A stretch of DNA of 64,000 bases from Bacteroidales bacterium (GCA_028704385.1 JAQVLA010000010.1:1-64000); one strand, 5' to 3'. Positions 36,855 through 46,166 are shown, numbered from the stretch's first letter. A program made the numbers and translations. Notes: generated by a model not told the origin, from the sequence alone.

Positions 36855-38807
36855 TTATTGCACGATCATCTTGCGGGTCACCTTTTGTGATCCGGCTTCC
36901 ACAGTGTAGAAATATACGCCTGTTGGCATGTTTTCAGCACTGATTTTTGCTTTAAAGCTGCCAGCATTTCTGTATCCCATATCTTCTGACAATACCACCT
37001 GACCTGTAATATTATACACAGCAAGTTTTACCTCACTGGCTTTTACGAGCGATATGGTAATCTCGGTTTCCTTTGCAAAGGGGTTAGGATAGTTCTGGCT
37101 TACAGAAGCTACTGCTTCGTTGCTAAGCTCTGAAGTTCCGGTGATGGCATAGGTCTTTACAAAATCGGGTATGTAATAGAATTGTACTGGTACATCAGGA
37201 TTTAGATTGTCAAGTTTCTGATAAACCCAGGGAATGGTGCATTTAACCGTATTATCGCCCATTTCTTCTGTGAATACATAGTATGGCATGGTGGCCCAGT
37301 TGGCTGTCCACATGGCTGCCGAAAACTGTGTTACGTTGATCACTTCTTCTCCATGGGTTCCATTTTCGCCCATATAAGGGAAGAACTCACGGAAATAAAT
37401 GTCAGGACGAGAGTTATCTTCTGCATCTTCAATATCGCTGTCGAGCCAGGAGAAGAACACAATTGAACCATCCCATGAAGATGAAATCTGAGGACGGTTG
37501 TATTGTACCACATCACCAATTTCTGCACTAAACTGATTCAGGGTTGCCAATTTAAAAGATTCCCAGGTTTCGCCACCATCGGGTGACCAGATATGGAAAT
37601 TAGCAATAAATCCACCTCCGGTTGCGATGGTTCCTTCTTCCAAATCGGCCAGCATAATGGTTCCTGCAATATGTGGGTTTCCCCAGGCATCAACCAGAAA
37701 ATCCTGATTGTAACCAATATAATAAGCGATCTCATCTCTTGGAGGTACGGGTTCCGGATCAAAATAAGCTTCCAGGTATTCATCAGTGAGATGCTCCTGA
37801 ATGGCTGCCAAACCATCAGCACCACCCAATTGCACTTCTATTGGATCAGCTGTCCAGGTTTCGCCTCCATCGGTAGTTTTGTAGAGCACAGGATGATAGG
37901 AAGTATAGGGAAGGGTTTCTTCCAAATTAGTCAAGATGGAGATATATCCAGTTTGTCCGTCAGGGGCAAAAGCGATTTCAATATCGTTGATGCCATCTTC
38001 CGGATTAACCGGTACATCTATTGTTTGCAAAGTGTATTCCATCTCACCGGTTTCGTCATCATAAAAACCTTTACCAACAGTGATGCTGCCCAGATAGGTT
38101 GATTCCGTGCCGTCCCATGATGACAATGCATCAACAAAAAAAGCAGTACCCTGCTGGGTGATATGGAAAGCATCAGGAAGAAACCATTTTTGGCTGCCAT
38201 CAGATGCCCAGTTATCCTGCCATTGCTGTGCCGGATTACCAAATGGTGAAGCTCCAACTGTTATTCCACCCCATGAACCTGCAGTACCCTGGCTGCCATC
38301 CAAGGTAGGGGCAATATAAGTTTGCACTGCATTGGCAGGGTCAGTATTGCCTTCGGGATTGATAAAACCACCCATAGGATAACGTGCCGGGCTGGCTCCT
38401 GTGGCAGTTGCATCATATACATTGATGTTATTCTCCCAGTTCAGGCCGCCATCTGTCGAAATATCATATCCCAGATTATTTCCACTTGGAATCTCCTGTC
38501 TGTGGATAAAGCTTACTGTATTCAATCTGTTATCAACCCAAACACTGGCCGTGCGGCTGTCAACAAAAAAGCCATACCCATTGGCTGAAGTACCAATTGG
38601 AATTTGTGTAACAACATTTACATCATTAGGAATTGTAACTTCCGGCATTTCTACCACCGAAGGAGTTGCATTAGTTCTTGCTGACTGTTCGTTCAGTCCG
38701 GCAAATTTATCTGCTTTGGCAGATTTGATTTTAAGATCCTGCTGTTGAGCCTGTAAGCCCGAAGCCAAAAATCCAAAAACCAAAAAAGAAAGTAGGACTT
38801 TTTTCAT
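36855..38807 (-). CDS. T9SS-exported Asp-box (BNR-like) protein, paralog 4
   Basis: 650 residues, near-identical to paralog 3. Signal peptide to about 21 (SGLQAQ). Asp boxes STDGGLNW, TTDGGETW and SPDGGETW, then the T9SS sorting domain from NYPNPFAKETEITIS. It is the first gene of the array in reading direction, and its upstream region differs from that of the other three: a -7 box embedded in a palindrome instead of the shared 140-bp module. It may be the parent copy or may be regulated differently. Confidence 0.83.
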   Translation of the reverse strand: MKKVLLSFLVFGFLASGLQAQQQDLKIKSAKADKFAGLNEQSARTNATPSVVEMPEVTIPNDVNVVTQIPIGTSANGYGFFVDSRTASVWVDNRLNTVSFIHRQEIPSGNNLGYDISTDGGLNWENNINVYDATATGASPARYPMGGFINPEGNTDPANAVQTYIAPTLDGSQGTAGSWGGITVGASPFGNPAQQWQDNWASDGSQKWFLPDAFHITQQGTAFFVDALSSWDGTESTYLGSITVGKGFYDDETGEMEYTLQTIDVPVNPEDGINDIEIAFAPDGQTGYISILTNLEETLPYTSYHPVLYKTTDGGETWTADPIEVQLGGADGLAAIQEHLTDEYLEAYFDPEPVPPRDEIAYYIGYNQDFLVDAWGNPHIAGTIMLADLEEGTIATGGGFIANFHIWSPDGGETWESFKLATLNQFSAEIGDVVQYNRPQISSSWDGSIVFFSWLDSDIEDAEDNSRPDIYFREFFPYMGENGTHGEEVINVTQFSAAMWTANWATMPYYVFTEEMGDNTVKCTIPWVYQKLDNLNPDVPVQFYYIPDFVKTYAITGTSELSNEAVASVSQNYPNPFAKETEITISLVKASEVKLAVYNITGQVVLSEDMGYRNAGSFKAKISAENMPTGVYFYTVEAGSQKVTRKMIVQ

Positions 38808-38841
38808 GGTTTAAACTTAATTTAATGAATAATGTATAATT

Positions 38842-38858
38842 CTTTGTTAACAAAGGTA
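38842..38858 (-). promoter_or_regulatory. -7 box overlapped by a 14-bp palindrome before paralog 4
   Basis: CTTTGTTAACAAAG (38842-38855) is a perfect palindrome. Its right half is part of the minus-strand -7 box TACCTTTG (38851-38858). A protein bound here would block the promoter. Confidence 0.5.
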
Positions 38859-39560
38859 ACGAAGCCCAATAACAAGTATGAATCAGATGGGTGAACGGTA
38901 GATAATTTTAAGTTACCGGACTTCCAAAAGTCCAATATTATTAGTGAACAGGAGTCCTTTGCAATCCTTAAAAAAGCTAATATATTGACCTAATGATGAA
39001 TATGATAATGCAACTTCAGGAAGGTCTGTTGATGCGTATTTGAGGAGGGTGTTTGTCAAAAAGTACATCTACTTAGAGGCCTACATCAAAAATCTGAGCC
39101 TCCACTGTGAAAGCCAACTTTATTGATGTCCTGTAAATCCTTTGAATATCAAACCGGGTACGCAAATTAGCTCATAATCTTTATCTTAAGTATTGTAAAC
39201 CCATTCTGAATCAAGCAGCGACGATTGGCTAAATTGACCGGAAATACTTCTATGCCTGAATGAAACCTTAAAGCTAAAAAATTTTCAATAATAAAAATTC
39301 CATAAATTGGAATCCAGATAATTTTACCATACGCTTTTCAAATCAGGTTATATACACTGTATTTCAATACTTTAAATTGGTTAAGTGCAATATCATTTCA
39401 TGGTAATGTGTGCCTATTCCAGTATAAGGAATTTTCTTCCAGATATGAGACGTTAAAAACCCGGTGTATAATATATGTTATTGTATCTCAAATAGTTCAG
39501 TTTTTGGCATATCATTTGGTAAGTTCTAAACAACTTGTTTTGTTTGTTTTTCATAATTTG
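38859..39560. other. Non-coding stretch before an orphan terminator
   Basis: About 700 bp with no supported gene. A 71-codon plus-strand frame (39408-39623) runs through the terminator hairpin and is not called. An unlocated small RNA could end at 39586. The rest looks like decayed DNA. Confidence 0.4.
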
Positions 39561-39586
39561 ACCGCCCTCCCGGGCGGTTTTTTTTG
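39561..39586 (+). terminator. Strong plus-strand terminator with no upstream plus-strand gene
   Basis: ACCGCCC (39561-39567) pairs with GGGCGGT (39572-39578) around a 4-nt loop, followed by T8. The nearest plus-strand gene upstream ends at 24491, so it serves no known gene. Confidence 0.8.
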
Positions 39587-39760
39587 TTCAAAGGCAACTT
39601 TATGTTTACCAGGAATTGAGTAATCCTAAAAACTTTCATGAGACGAACGGCCAGCCTTAATCACCAAAAATCAAGAGGTAAACAGCTTTGCACAAAAAAA
39701 TGCAATGTTGATCAATAAATACAAGTCACCAGATACTAACAAAAAAACAATCAAAAAAAC

Positions 39761-40669
39761 TTATCCCTTTGTGAGTTCCTGAAAGGCTTCCTCCATACTC
39801 AGGCTTTTTTGTTGAATGCTTGTGATATTGATATCATGATCCATCGCCCATTGCATAAGATTTTTACGCAGGTTAATTTTTTCATCATATTCGATCAGCC
39901 AGTGCCTGTTGCTGATCTCACGCAGATTTTTCACCCCTTTGATCATACGCAGCAAGTTTGCCTTTATATCTTCCTCGAACTGAACTTCGAGTAGATTGTT
40001 TTTTTGTTGCTGCTTTAGGTTGGCCGTGCTGTCATCAGCTACGATGCGGCCTTTGTTGATGATGATGGCCCTATCGCAGATGGCTTCCACTTCCTGCATG
40101 ATATGTGTGGAAAGGATAACTGTTTTTTCCCTGCCAAGCGATTTGATCAAAGCCCGGATATCTACCAACTGATTGGGGTCGAGGCCACTGGTTGGTTCAT
40201 CCAGTATCAGCACTTCCGGATTATGTATCATGGCTTGCGCCAGACCCACACGCTGACGATAGCCTTTGGACAGTGCCCCAATTTTTTTATTCACTTCGAT
40301 GGTGAGTCCGGTAAGTTCAATCAACTCATCAATGCGTTGGCCGGTTCTCTTTCCCAGCTTATGGATGCCTGCCACAAAATGCAGGTATTCGCGCACATAC
40401 ATATCCGTATATAAAGGATTATGTTCGGGCAAATACCCAACCAATTTGCGTACGTCCATGGAGTTGTTTATCACATCAAAATCGTTCACACTGGCGGTAC
40501 CACTTTCGGGAGGAATAAAACAACTCAGGATTTTCATCAGGGTTGACTTTCCTGCTCCATTAGGCCCTAAAAGCCCTACAACCTCTCCCTTTTTTATTTC
40601 CAGATTCACCTGATCCAGTGCCAGCTGTGTTCCGTATCGTTTCGACAATTGCTTAACCAAAACCGCCAT
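39761..40669 (-). CDS. gldA: Gliding-associated ABC transporter ATPase GldA
   Basis: A 302-residue ABC ATPase, the energising subunit for GldF and GldG. Walker A GPNGAGKS (35-42), signature LSKGYRQRVG (from 133), Walker B LILDEPTSGLDP (from 154) and H-loop STHIMQEVEAICDRA are intact. The C-terminal extension ends SLSMEEAFQELTKG, typical of GldA and NosF-type ATPases. It is encoded 19 kb from gldFG, as in Flavobacterium, where gldA is also separate. Confidence 0.9.
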   Translation of the reverse strand: MAVLVKQLSKRYGTQLALDQVNLEIKKGEVVGLLGPNGAGKSTLMKILSCFIPPESGTASVNDFDVINNSMDVRKLVGYLPEHNPLYTDMYVREYLHFVAGIHKLGKRTGQRIDELIELTGLTIEVNKKIGALSKGYRQRVGLAQAMIHNPEVLILDEPTSGLDPNQLVDIRALIKSLGREKTVILSTHIMQEVEAICDRAIIINKGRIVADDSTANLKQQQKNNLLEVQFEEDIKANLLRMIKGVKNLREISNRHWLIEYDEKINLRKNLMQWAMDHDINITSIQQKSLSMEEAFQELTKG

Positions 40670-40916
40670 CTTAAATCATTTTTTGCAAAAATAGGTTTTC
40701 TGTACTTATCGGGTGAATTCAATATGTTAAGGCTTCGAAAAAGAATAAGTTCTCTTATTGGTGAAAATAATATGCTGTCATTCAAATCAACTACCATGCC
40801 GGCCACCACTAGTCACTAACAGGACGATTCCGTCAAAGACAAAATGTGGGCAAAGGAAAAACTTTCACGTGGAGTAAAGTGCAAATAAAAAATCCTTGCT
40901 CCAGGCAGCCTCCAAA

Positions 40917-41744
40917 TTAGCCCTTCTCCATCCTCGACTGTTTCCTGGCAATACGATCCGAAACAAGAATACTCATTTCGTAAAGCGCGATGAGAGGAAT
41001 AACAACAAGAATCTGACTGAAAACATCCGGAGGGGTAATAACGGCTGAAATGATCAGTAGGATCACAATAGTATATTTACGGTTGCGTCGCATAAAGGCA
41101 GGTGTGATCAGACCAATTTTGGTGAGGAAATAAATCAAAATCGGAAGCTCAAACACCAAACCCACTGCAAAAATCACAGAGATCACCGTACTGATATACG
41201 ATTGAAGCGAGATTTGATTGGTCACCGTTTCACTAACCTGGTAAGTGCCCAGGAAATTGATCGTAAGGGGTACAATTAAAAAATAGCTGAATAATACGCC
41301 CAGAAAAAACAACAACGAGCTAATAAAAACTGCCCCACTGGAATATCGTGCTTCACCTTCGCGTAATCCCGGCTTCACAAAACGCCAGATCTCGTTTAGC
41401 ACAAACGGGAATGCTAATACCAAACCTGTAATAAAAGAAATATACATATGCGTCAAAAACTGTCCCGACATATTTATGTTTATGATCTGAAGATTAAGAT
41501 CATCCATGCAAATGGCTTCAATATTGAGTAATTCGCCGGCTTTGCACAACATGCGGTTAGTAAAAAAATCCGCCTTCCCCGGAGCAAGTACCAGGAAATC
41601 AAAAACCATTTTGCGGTTCAAAAAAGCAATAATCGAAAGCACAACAACAGCGATCACACTACGCACGATATGCCAGCGCAACTCTTCCATATGCTCCCAA
41701 AAAGACATCTCCACATCCTTGTCCGACTGTTTATGCTTTGCCAT
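40917..41744 (-). CDS. tatC: Twin-arginine translocase subunit TatC
   Basis: 275 residues with six membrane helices. The cytoplasmic N-terminus carries the conserved MSFWEHMEELRWHIVRS (signal-binding Glu), followed by FPFVLNEIWRFVKPGL in the first cytoplasmic loop and VFELPILIYFLTKIG later. It receives folded proteins with twin-Arg signals. No tatA or tatB is in the window. The C-terminus is short and basic. Confidence 0.95.
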   Translation of the reverse strand: MAKHKQSDKDVEMSFWEHMEELRWHIVRSVIAVVVLSIIAFLNRKMVFDFLVLAPGKADFFTNRMLCKAGELLNIEAICMDDLNLQIININMSGQFLTHMYISFITGLVLAFPFVLNEIWRFVKPGLREGEARYSSGAVFISSLLFFLGVLFSYFLIVPLTINFLGTYQVSETVTNQISLQSYISTVISVIFAVGLVFELPILIYFLTKIGLITPAFMRRNRKYTIVILLIISAVITPPDVFSQILVVIPLIALYEMSILVSDRIARKQSRMEKG

Positions 41745-41860
41745 ATATTACAAATAATGCGGCTAAATTACAAAATCTGTCCCAGTAAAAAAGTGAAGCC
41801 GAAAACCAGAAATACTTCTTATATGCTTATGTGGATTATTTCTAAATAAGGAAGTTTTTC

Positions 41861-41868
41861 TACCTTTG
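41861..41868 (+). promoter_or_regulatory. -7 promoter box for the FAD oxidoreductase gene
   Basis: TACCTTTG matches TAnnTTTG exactly and lies 13 bp before the start codon, so the leader is only a few nucleotides. Confidence 0.5.
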
Positions 41869-41881
41869 TAAAAAAGCATTC

Positions 41882-43066
41882 ATGACCAAAAAATATGATT
41901 ACATCATCGTCGGGGCCGGAATAGCCGGTTTTAAAGCTGCCGAAACAATTCGCAGAAATGATGATGAAGGCAGTTTGCTACTGATCAATGGCGAAGACCG
42001 CTTACCCTATAAAAGAACCCGTATCGACAAAAATCTTTACACAGGGTCTTCGATGAACCAGTTTGCACTGGCCGACACAGATTACTACGAAAACAGGCAA
42101 ATTACACTGCTAAAGGATATTGTAACCAGTCTCGACCTAAAAACTAAAAGTTTACAAACCGAAAGACGTAACCAGTTTTCGTGGAACAAGTTGATTTTGG
42201 CAACAGGAGGAAGACCGAAATGGCCAGAAATTAAAGGCAATGGAAAACGTAATATTTATTTGGTACGATCTGCCGAAGATGCCGAGGAATTGATACGGGC
42301 TTCCAAAAATGCAGATAAAATAGTCATTGGTGGCGGAGGTGTGCAGGGCATCGAACTGGCCGATCAGTTTGTAAAGGCCGGTAAGCAGGTAACGCTGGTT
42401 CATAATGGCATTCAGCTGATGAACCGACACTTCGACGAACAATTGGGGCATCACCTGCACAAGTTGCTCGAAAAAAATGGCGTAACAGTTATCTGCAACG
42501 AAAAAGTGAAAGGAATCAGCAAAACCAGCAACGATAAATACCTGGTAAAAATTGGTGAGATCATCCAGATTGTTACCGATATGGTAGTTTTTAGTATCGG
42601 GACCAAACCAGAAATAACCTTGGCACAACAAGCCGGACTTGCCACCAACAGAGGTGTTTTGGTGAACGAATACCTTCAAAGCTCACATCCGGATGTGTTT
42701 GCTGCCGGTGATGTAGCCGAGCATCCGGGTGGTTATATCAGCGGGCTTTGGCATGATGCAGAATGGCAGGGGATGCTGGCCGGAAGCAATGCAAGTGGCA
42801 ACAAACAAATCAACAATAAAAGACCATTCAGGCTCAAAATGGAAGTTTTTGATCAGTATTATTTCTCGATGAATGCACCGATCAATAACAAAGCATACAA
42901 ACCGCAAACCATACAGGTAAACGATCGTTTTTACCAGGCCTATTTTCATAATGACCGACTGATCGGACTTCTGATGCTGAACGACAAAGCGCGGTCTAAA
43001 CTGGCTGAACAGGCAGTACTCGAAAGCTGGAAAAAGTCGGAGTTTTTAAAATTTTTTGGTAATTAA
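41882..43066 (+). CDS. FAD/NAD(P)-dependent oxidoreductase
   Basis: 394 residues of the pyridine-nucleotide-disulfide reductase superfamily, rubredoxin/nitrite reductase-like branch. The FAD-binding motif is YIIVGAGIAGFKAAETIRR (about 6-25), the NAD(P) motif is KIVIGGGGVQGIELAD (about 145-160) and the second FAD motif is DVFAAGDVAEHPGG (about 275-288). No redox-active CxxC pair is seen, so it reduces a separate partner, unknown here. It stands alone between divergent tatC and the mrp gene. Confidence 0.88.
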   Translation: MTKKYDYIIVGAGIAGFKAAETIRRNDDEGSLLLINGEDRLPYKRTRIDKNLYTGSSMNQFALADTDYYENRQITLLKDIVTSLDLKTKSLQTERRNQFSWNKLILATGGRPKWPEIKGNGKRNIYLVRSAEDAEELIRASKNADKIVIGGGGVQGIELADQFVKAGKQVTLVHNGIQLMNRHFDEQLGHHLHKLLEKNGVTVICNEKVKGISKTSNDKYLVKIGEIIQIVTDMVVFSIGTKPEITLAQQAGLATNRGVLVNEYLQSSHPDVFAAGDVAEHPGGYISGLWHDAEWQGMLAGSNASGNKQINNKRPFRLKMEVFDQYYFSMNAPINNKAYKPQTIQVNDRFYQAYFHNDRLIGLLMLNDKARSKLAEQAVLESWKKSEFLKFFGN

Positions 43067-43163
43067 GCCGGACAATTAGCTGGTTTTGAATTCAAGATCT
43101 GACCGCTAATCCGTGATTTATATCACATAGCTTATTTAGAATTCAAAATAAATTCGAAAGCTT

Positions 43164-43171
43164 TACCTTTG
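43164..43171 (+). promoter_or_regulatory. -7 promoter box for the mrp-nifU operon
   Basis: TACCTTTG matches the consensus and lies 47 bp before the mrp start. Confidence 0.5.
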
Positions 43172-43218
43172 TCGCTAATAAATAATCGTTATTTTTAACC
43201 AGTCTAAATAAGCATCTC

Positions 43219-44259
43219 ATGACACTCACAAAAAGCAGTGTAATTGAAGTTTTAAAAGGTGTAATCTATTTCGCCAAAGGAGACAATATCGTTGACCTGG
43301 GCATGATAGACGAACTTGAAGTTGCTGACAACAGCATCCGATTCAGGCTTGTTTTCCCAAAACTTGGTGAAGCTTCAGTTAACATTGTGATGGGGGCAGC
43401 CACCAAAGCCCTCAAAGCAGCATTTGGCGAAGAAATAAAACTTGAAATTACGCCTATTGCTGAAAAAGACAAAGGCCGTGGCCCGCTTGCCGGCGTAAAA
43501 CATATTATAGCCGTAGCATCCGGAAAAGGCGGCGTTGGGAAATCCACAGTTGCTGCAAACCTTGCCATCGCACTTTCGCGTGCCGGTTCGCAGGTAGGAC
43601 TTGTTGATGCCGACATTTACGGGCCTTCTGTTCCCATGATGTTTGGCACCGAAAATATGCAACCGGGTGTTTATGAAAAAGAAGGCAAGCCTGTGATTGT
43701 TCCCATCCAAAAACACGGAATCAAGTTGCTCTCCATCGGATATTTTGTTGATAGCGACAAACCCCTGGTGTGGAGAGGCCCAATGGCTACCAGTGCCTTG
43801 AACCAGTTATTAAGCGATGCTGATTGGGGTGTGCTCGACTTTTTGGTGATCGACCTGCCTCCGGGAACGGGCGACATCCAACTCACTCTGGCTCAGTCTT
43901 ATTCAGTTAACGGAGCGGTGGTTGTTACCACACCACAAAAAGTTGCCTTTGCTGATGTAAAACGTGCCGCCCATATGTTTAAACAGGAAAAACTCACCAT
44001 CCCCTTGCTCGGATTAATAGAAAATATGGCCTATTTTACCCCTTCGGACATGCCTGAAAAAAAATATTTCATCTTTGGCGATGGCCACGGACAACAATTT
44101 GCTGATGAGTTAGGTATTCCCTTTTTAGGTCAAATTCCTATTGATGAAAAAATCGCGGCCAGTGGCGACAGCGGGAGTCCGATTGCACTCGACGAAAACT
44201 CCCCTGTTACCAAAGCATTCGATGAAGTGGCTGCCCGTCTTAGAGAAAAGTTTAAATAA
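43219..44259 (+). CDS. mrp: Mrp/NBP35-family P-loop ATPase, cysteine-free
   Basis: 346 residues. An N-terminal DUF59/MIP18-like domain (about 1-85, VIEVLKGVIYFAKGDNIVDLGMI) is fused to a deviant-Walker ParA-like ATPase (ASGKGGVGKST at 100-110, LVDADIYGPS, VIDLPPGTGD). Mrp proteins carry Fe-S clusters to apoproteins, usually bound by a C-terminal CxxC. Here that site reads ENMAYFTPSDMPEKKYF and the whole chain contains no cysteine. It is followed 18 bp later by a NifU-like scaffold gene, which fits a cluster-delivery role, but the cluster cannot be held by Cys of this protein. Confidence 0.92.
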   Translation: MTLTKSSVIEVLKGVIYFAKGDNIVDLGMIDELEVADNSIRFRLVFPKLGEASVNIVMGAATKALKAAFGEEIKLEITPIAEKDKGRGPLAGVKHIIAVASGKGGVGKSTVAANLAIALSRAGSQVGLVDADIYGPSVPMMFGTENMQPGVYEKEGKPVIVPIQKHGIKLLSIGYFVDSDKPLVWRGPMATSALNQLLSDADWGVLDFLVIDLPPGTGDIQLTLAQSYSVNGAVVVTTPQKVAFADVKRAAHMFKQEKLTIPLLGLIENMAYFTPSDMPEKKYFIFGDGHGQQFADELGIPFLGQIPIDEKIAASGDSGSPIALDENSPVTKAFDEVAARLREKFK

Positions 44260-44277
44260 CACTAACAAATACAGATT

Positions 44278-44526
44278 ATGACAGAACAAAAAGAAATGCT
44301 CACGCAAAAAGTGAAAAATATCATTGAGCAGGTAAGACCTTATCTGCAACAGGATGGAGGTGATATCAATTTTGTGGATATTACAGACGATTTGGTCGTA
44401 AATGTTGAGCTTACGGGAGCTTGTGGCAGTTGTCCCTACAGCACTATGACGCTCAAAAATGGTGTTGAGAACACCATCCGGAAAGCCCTACCGGAAATCA
44501 AATCAGTTGAAGCCATCAACCTCTAA
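44278..44526 (+). CDS. NifU-like C-terminal-domain Fe-S scaffold
   Basis: 82 residues. The NifU C-terminal domain is shown by VRPYLQQDGGDINFVDI and GACGSCPYSTMTLKNGVE with the cluster-binding pair Cys49 and Cys52. A homodimer normally holds one 4Fe-4S cluster for transfer. It is the second gene of the mrp operon and ends 4 bp from the convergent nadE stop. The usual domain length is complete. Confidence 0.93.
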   Translation: MTEQKEMLTQKVKNIIEQVRPYLQQDGGDINFVDITDDLVVNVELTGACGSCPYSTMTLKNGVENTIRKALPEIKSVEAINL

Positions 44527-44530
44527 AGCC

Positions 44531-46156
44531 TTACGAAAGATATCGGGCCACAATAGGCAACCGTCTGCCCATTCCGAAAGCTTTGGGCGAAACGCGCAGG
44601 ATGGGCGGACTCTGATACCTTTTGTACTCATTCAAATTCACAAGACGTAAAACACGAGCCACAATCTGCGGGTCAAATCCTAATTTAGCAATGGCCTCAG
44701 GCCCCATCCTTTGCTCAATATAAGCATGTAATATCCTGTCGAGCAATTCATATTCAGGCAAGCTGTCGCTATCCTTTTGATCGGGATGCAATTCTGCTGA
44801 AGGCGGTTTGTTAATGGTATTTTCCGGAATGATTTCCCGATCTCTGTTGATAAACCTTGCCAGTTCAAAAACCTCTGTTTTGTAAACATCACCCAAAACT
44901 GATAATCCACCGTTCATATCTCCGTAAAGCGTTCCATAACCCACTGCCGCTTCACTTTTGTTGCTGGTATTGAGCAGGATATAACCAAATTTATTGGATA
45001 AAGCCATCAACAGCACGCCCCGTATTCGGGCCTGAATATTTTCTTCGGTCACATCAAAGGTCTTACCTTGAAAACTCTCACTCAACTCCTTCTCAAAGCC
45101 AATATATAGCTCCTTTATTGGAATAGTCTGATACGGAGAACCCAGGTTTTTGGCCAAATCAAGCGCGTCCTGCACCGAATGATCCGAACTGAACTGAGAA
45201 GGCATGAGTACTGCATGTACATTTTTGCTTCCTAAAGCTCTGGAAGCCAACACCATGGTAACTGCCGAATCAAGCCCTCCGGAAAGCCCTAAAACAGCCT
45301 TCGTAAAGTTGAGTTTCTCAAAATAATTCCGAATACCCATCACAAGGGCATCGTGGATGCGTTCTATCTTTCCGGGCAAATCATCTACAGGATGAGCGTC
45401 ATCATTATCTAAATCAACGATTCGCAAATCCTCTTCAAAAAAATGCAAACGACTGATGATCCTGCCATTCCGATCCATCGCCATCGAACCTCCGTCAAAA
45501 AGCAGTTCTGTTTGAGCACCTACATGATTTACATAAAGCAGTGGCAACTGATATTTCTCCACATTTTTGCGCAGCACCTTTTCGCGCTTTTCGGCCTGAT
45601 GGTAATCAAAAGGTGAGGCAGCAATATTGATTATCAGTTCAGGCTTTTCAAGGATAAGTTCTTCCATGGGTTGCTTCACATAGAGTGGATGGTCTTCCAC
45701 ATTCCAGAGGTCTTCACAAACTGTCAGCGCAATTTTCCTTCCCTTAAAATTCAGGCACTCAAACCGATCGGCCGGCTCAAAATAGCGGTACTCATCAAAG
45801 ACATCATAATCCGGTAAGAGTCCTTTTCGGAAATACTGTTTTTTACCCTGAAAAAGGTAAACTGCTGCATTAAAAAGTGGTTTGCCCTTTTGTGTGGTGT
45901 TGCGAATTGGTGCACCCAGTATTATTGGAATATCATAACAAGCCTCTGCAATCCGGTCAAGCTGAGCCTCGCATCTGTTTATAAAATCCTCAAACTCCAG
46001 AAAATCGCGTGGTGGATAACCGGAAATGGCCATTTCTGCAAAAACAGTAAGGTCAGCTCCCAGCTTTTGTGCCTTAATGGCTGTATCAACAATTTTTAAT
46101 GTATTAGCCTCAAAATGACCAATATGATAGTTGAGTTGGGCAAGTGCTATTCTCAC
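44531..46156 (-). CDS. nadE: Glutamine-dependent NAD+ synthetase
   Basis: 541 residues catalysing the last step of NAD+ synthesis with glutamine as nitrogen donor. The N-terminal nitrilase-type glutaminase has Glu41 (VFAEMAISGYPP), Lys111 (FRKGLLPDYD) and Cys147 (LTVCEDLW). The synthetase domain has the PP-loop LGLSGGLDS (289-297) and NKSEAAVGYGTLYGDMNGG. The gene follows the outer-membrane barrel gene by 10 bp. In other Bacteroidota nadE lies next to gldB, which is 1.6 kb away here. Confidence 0.96.
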   Translation of the reverse strand: MRIALAQLNYHIGHFEANTLKIVDTAIKAQKLGADLTVFAEMAISGYPPRDFLEFEDFINRCEAQLDRIAEACYDIPIILGAPIRNTTQKGKPLFNAAVYLFQGKKQYFRKGLLPDYDVFDEYRYFEPADRFECLNFKGRKIALTVCEDLWNVEDHPLYVKQPMEELILEKPELIINIAASPFDYHQAEKREKVLRKNVEKYQLPLLYVNHVGAQTELLFDGGSMAMDRNGRIISRLHFFEEDLRIVDLDNDDAHPVDDLPGKIERIHDALVMGIRNYFEKLNFTKAVLGLSGGLDSAVTMVLASRALGSKNVHAVLMPSQFSSDHSVQDALDLAKNLGSPYQTIPIKELYIGFEKELSESFQGKTFDVTEENIQARIRGVLLMALSNKFGYILLNTSNKSEAAVGYGTLYGDMNGGLSVLGDVYKTEVFELARFINRDREIIPENTINKPPSAELHPDQKDSDSLPEYELLDRILHAYIEQRMGPEAIAKLGFDPQIVARVLRLVNLNEYKRYQSPPILRVSPKAFGMGRRLPIVARYLS

Positions 46157-46166
46157 GGCAGGAGAT

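Noticed and set aside
30449..38807. Sialidases
   Set aside because: Asp boxes are present, but I could not identify the FRIP motif, the Arg triad or the catalytic Tyr/Glu pair, so only Asp-box protein is claimed.
39408..39623. 71-codon plus-strand frame
   Set aside because: It runs straight through the terminator hairpin at 39561-39586 and has no recognisable feature.
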